A stretch of 45,195 bases of DNA from Candidatus Methanoperedens nitratireducens (GTDB lineage: Archaea > Halobacteriota > Methanosarcinia > Methanosarcinales > Methanoperedenaceae): NCBI GenBank assembly GCA_020724545.1, contig DYGR01000024.1, positions 1-45,195 on the forward strand, given 5' to 3'. The position numbers were made by a program, and so were the translations under genes. Shown one piece after another: positions 43,102 to 45,195 of the stretch. Numbering within the stretch: position 1 is the first letter of the stretch; each line of letters begins with the position of its first letter. The notes under the pieces are model-generated. The model saw nothing but the letters and a program-made list of their open reading frames with translations, was not told the origin of the DNA and did not search any database.

Positions 43102-44814
43102 TTATTCGGGTCTATCTGTCGTATGTCTCCTTGGTGATACATTTCCTCCAAAATATTCTGGGCCTCTATTAATCAATTGTTTAAATAAATTATATATATT
43201 TAATTTTTTATCCAAATGCTTTGAATATTTTTCCATCTTGATTTTATCTCCAAGAATAAATTCATGCAACCCCAATATACACCAAACAGAACTCTCGTCA
43301 ATTGTTATTGTAAGTAATGTGTTAATATAATTCATTCTATAAACAATATCCTCAAAATCTGGTTTTTTTAATTCAATTTCTTTTTTTGCCATTTCAAAAA
43401 ATTGTTTATTCTCAGATTCTATAACCAATAGACCACTTTTTATTTGTTGATTTTTAAGAGCTATTGATAAAGTATCAATTTTGTTCATCAAATCTCTTCT
43501 TGAATTTTTTAAAATAAACTGGATACCGATATTTTTAGATTTAAAATTAATAATCAAATCAATAACTTTGTACTCATTGCCTATTCGAAACCTATCTCTA
43601 ATAAATTTTCTACGATTGCCTAATTGTATTCTAAAATCATCACCCAGTGCCGTAGTATAACTTTCAAATGCCTCTATTATTGCATCAGAGTAACTTGAAT
43701 TTACTTGCATTGCCTTCATCGCTATTTTTTCTAATTCATAATTTATTTGATCTCCTTCAAGTAAAGATTCAATTTCCTTTTTAAGACCGCTCTCTTTTTC
43801 GTAGTTTACAAAATAGCCAGAATATTTTTTGATAATCCATGCTGCATCAGACTTTGTAACAATAAGATGATCAAGCTTTTCTGGCTTATGTGGATGAATT
43901 ATTTTGTTTTTCAGTGCCATGATACATGCCATACATGTATCCCCGGGAATCGCTCCAGCACGCCAGAAGAGATTTATTGCATCCGGTGTAAAAGGAAAAA
44001 TGTTTAAACCATTATTAGTTGCAGTATTAGGAAGCATTGGGAGATTAGCATTTCTCTGTGACCATATATTTAGATATTTTGATACCATCATCTGTGTTTC
44101 TTCTTCATCCAGCCTTTCTAATCTCAGAGGTTCTCCATTTTTATCAGAAATAAATAAAAATCGCCTGCCTGGAGATGCTTCTTTCAGTACCTCTTTAAAT
44201 TCTACATAAACATCGTTAGTTATTGCAAAAACCACACAGAGGCGAGGGAAGTCATTTAATAAGAACATAAACGTTCCGAGTAAATCACTGATGACCTTAT
44301 CTCTCTCTGAACCCGTAGATTTAACTTTTCTTATATACTCATCAACTGCATCCACTAAAAGACAAATTCCGACATTATTATTTTTGGTTTCAATCCGTAT
44401 TTTTTCTATTGAATTGTTTACAATAGGAATTATTTCTTTAGATACCTTATCTTTAGGCAAATCATATCCATATTCACTTAAATATATATTAATATGATTA
44501 TTACTACATATATAGTTAACTAAATAGCTGCGATCGATTCTCACATCTTTTAATTCTAGGATTAAAGAAACTCTATCCTTTTCCTTTTGTGAGCGTCCCT
44601 CTATGTAATGAATTAACTGTGTTTTACCTGCTCCTGGCTGACCTATAATTGCAGTCATAAGAGAATTATTCATTGCATGCGGATATATCTTTTTTTCAAA
44701 TTCCTCAAGATACTTGTTGGCTGTTTTCCCAACCAATACCTCTTTAGTTTTTGAGTCAGGGCGATGAAAATTAAAAGGTTCATCTTTTTTAAAATAGCTA
44801 CACAAGTCACACAT
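43102..44814 (-). CDS. P-loop NTPase of unknown system, candidate defence effector
   Basis: A 570-residue protein. N-terminal Cys pair MCDLC, then Walker A GQPGAGKT (residues 58-65), Walker B-like CLLVDAVDEY (151-160), LCVVFAITND sensor strand and a winged-helix-like region: an AAA+/STAND ATPase of the ORC type. The C-terminal third has VIDLIINFKSKNIGIQFILKNSRRD, which recalls a degenerate PD-(D/E)XK core, and a last region with VWCILGLHEFI. I do not recognise the family. Its ATG overlaps the stop of the gene before it (TAATG), so they are co-translated. AT-rich, like the McrBC genes, as expected of an accessory defence locus. Confidence 0.65.
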   Translation of the reverse strand: MCDLCSYFKKDEPFNFHRPDSKTKEVLVGKTANKYLEEFEKKIYPHAMNNSLMTAIIGQPGAGKTQLIHYIEGRSQKEKDRVSLILELKDVRIDRSYLVNYICSNNHINIYLSEYGYDLPKDKVSKEIIPIVNNSIEKIRIETKNNNVGICLLVDAVDEYIRKVKSTGSERDKVISDLLGTFMFLLNDFPRLCVVFAITNDVYVEFKEVLKEASPGRRFLFISDKNGEPLRLERLDEEETQMMVSKYLNIWSQRNANLPMLPNTATNNGLNIFPFTPDAINLFWRAGAIPGDTCMACIMALKNKIIHPHKPEKLDHLIVTKSDAAWIIKKYSGYFVNYEKESGLKKEIESLLEGDQINYELEKIAMKAMQVNSSYSDAIIEAFESYTTALGDDFRIQLGNRRKFIRDRFRIGNEYKVIDLIINFKSKNIGIQFILKNSRRDLMNKIDTLSIALKNQQIKSGLLVIESENKQFFEMAKKEIELKKPDFEDIVYRMNYINTLLTITIDESSVWCILGLHEFILGDKIKMEKYSKHLDKKLNIYNLFKQLINRGPEYFGGNVSPRRHTTDRPE

Positions 44815-45195
44815 TATTTTCTTTCCTTTGGAATAATTGAAGGTTCGGTAAACATAAGACTTTCTAAAAGTGATTTAAATTTTAACTCTTTGTCTAAATA
44901 TTCAACTAGTAGTTTTCTTTCTTTTTCATCAAGATTCCGCAATCCTATCACTTTCAATGCGTCTTCTTTTCTTATCTTCTTAAAGAGAAGAGTGGTTGTA
45001 TAATCAACTTTAGTGTTTAGATTTTTAAAATTTTCTTCAAGAGATGAGTGAGGTTTTATACGTTTTTCTTCAGGTTTTTGATCAACAATACAAAGATACA
45101 ACCCAGCGTTTACTTTTTTATTAATAAAATCATTTGATAATGACAGAACGTTGGGGTCAAGGGGTGAGCGCAAGCTCCCGATTTTAATCGTGGAG
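44814..45195 (-). CDS. Partial gene upstream of the P-loop NTPase, cut by the window edge
   Basis: The frame is open to the last base. Up to a TTG at 45173 it gives 119 residues, but codons before it (encoding STIKIGS, then LRSPLDPNVLSLSND) are also open, so the N-terminus probably lies outside. The visible part is soluble, with DYTTTLLFKKIRKEDALKVIGLRNLDEKERKLLVEYLDKELKF, a Lys/Glu-rich helical C-terminus. Not recognised. TAATG coupling to the next gene shows they work together, perhaps as a small subunit of a multigene defence or DNA-processing complex. Confidence 0.55.
   Translation of the reverse strand, partial: STIKIGSLRSPLDPNVLSLSNDFINKKVNAGLYLCIVDQKPEEKRIKPHSSLEENFKNLNTKVDYTTTLLFKKIRKEDALKVIGLRNLDEKERKLLVEYLDKELKFKSLLESLMFTEPSIIPKERK

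Noticed and set aside
1..45195. tRNA genes
   Set aside because: I looked for T-loop GGTTCRA motifs with acceptor stems and found only isolated matches (for example 33405 and 35248) without a cloverleaf. A tRNA scan would settle this.

Overview
The window is a piece of a euryarchaeal genome, most likely from the Methanosarcinales or a related ANME lineage (an inference; no marker phylogeny was run). The clearest clues are a methanogen-type (type 2) seryl-tRNA synthetase, an archaeal family-D DNA polymerase large subunit with an intein, ribosomal proteins L39e and L31e with aIF6, an archaeal RNase P RNA, an LL-diaminopimelate aminotransferase, a GGPP/FPP-type prenyl synthase, and TATA boxes with GGTGA-like ribosome binding sites.

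Layout. 0.1-4.0 kb: a GC-rich P2A-type (Ca2+-like) ATPase behind a 15-codon leader ORF, then a DUF1538 membrane protein overlapping a P-II-like regulator. 4.1-5.2 kb: rpl39e-rpl31e-aif6, with the usual downstream partners missing. 5.2-9.7 kb: a minus-strand B12-binding radical SAM/hydrolase pair, a Cys-rich methyltransferase-like protein, and a ribbon-helix-helix regulator with a palindrome at its promoter. 10-17.4 kb: a PurS-PurS-PurL fusion, serS2, and an aldehyde dehydrogenase/class-III aminotransferase operon. 17.4-23.1 kb: DUF2179 protein, formaldehyde-dehydrogenase-like zinc alcohol dehydrogenase, aroD, rtcA, a DUF1624 membrane protein and a divergent cis-prenyltransferase homologue. 23.1-28 kb: DP2 with a 468-residue intein inserted in the catalytic motif.

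28.3-36.1 kb is an accessory, decaying segment. It holds a small RAMA-like regulator with an iteron-like operator, an AT-rich McrC-McrB restriction pair in reversed order, hsp20, an IS200/IS605-type tnpB remnant, a nitroreductase whose 5' end now comes from the insertion sequence, and a clpB gene collapsed by two internal deletions. 36.4-42.8 kb returns to core genes: a CAP-domain protein, trmI, dapL, idsA with a radical SAM partner, RNase P RNA, a Trm112-like protein and a LOG-family hydrolase. The right edge (43.1 kb onward) is AT-rich and carries a translationally coupled pair, a P-loop NTPase and a truncated upstream gene, that may belong to an unrecognised defence system.

Across the second half lie at least seven long hairpins. 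Their arms are made of about three imperfect copies of a 9-10 nt unit, in four unrelated sequence families (cores CGCAGAT, CACGGAT, CGCAAAG, CACAGAG). They sit at gene ends, in one case nested inside each other. This shared architecture with different sequences is the most unusual non-coding signal here.
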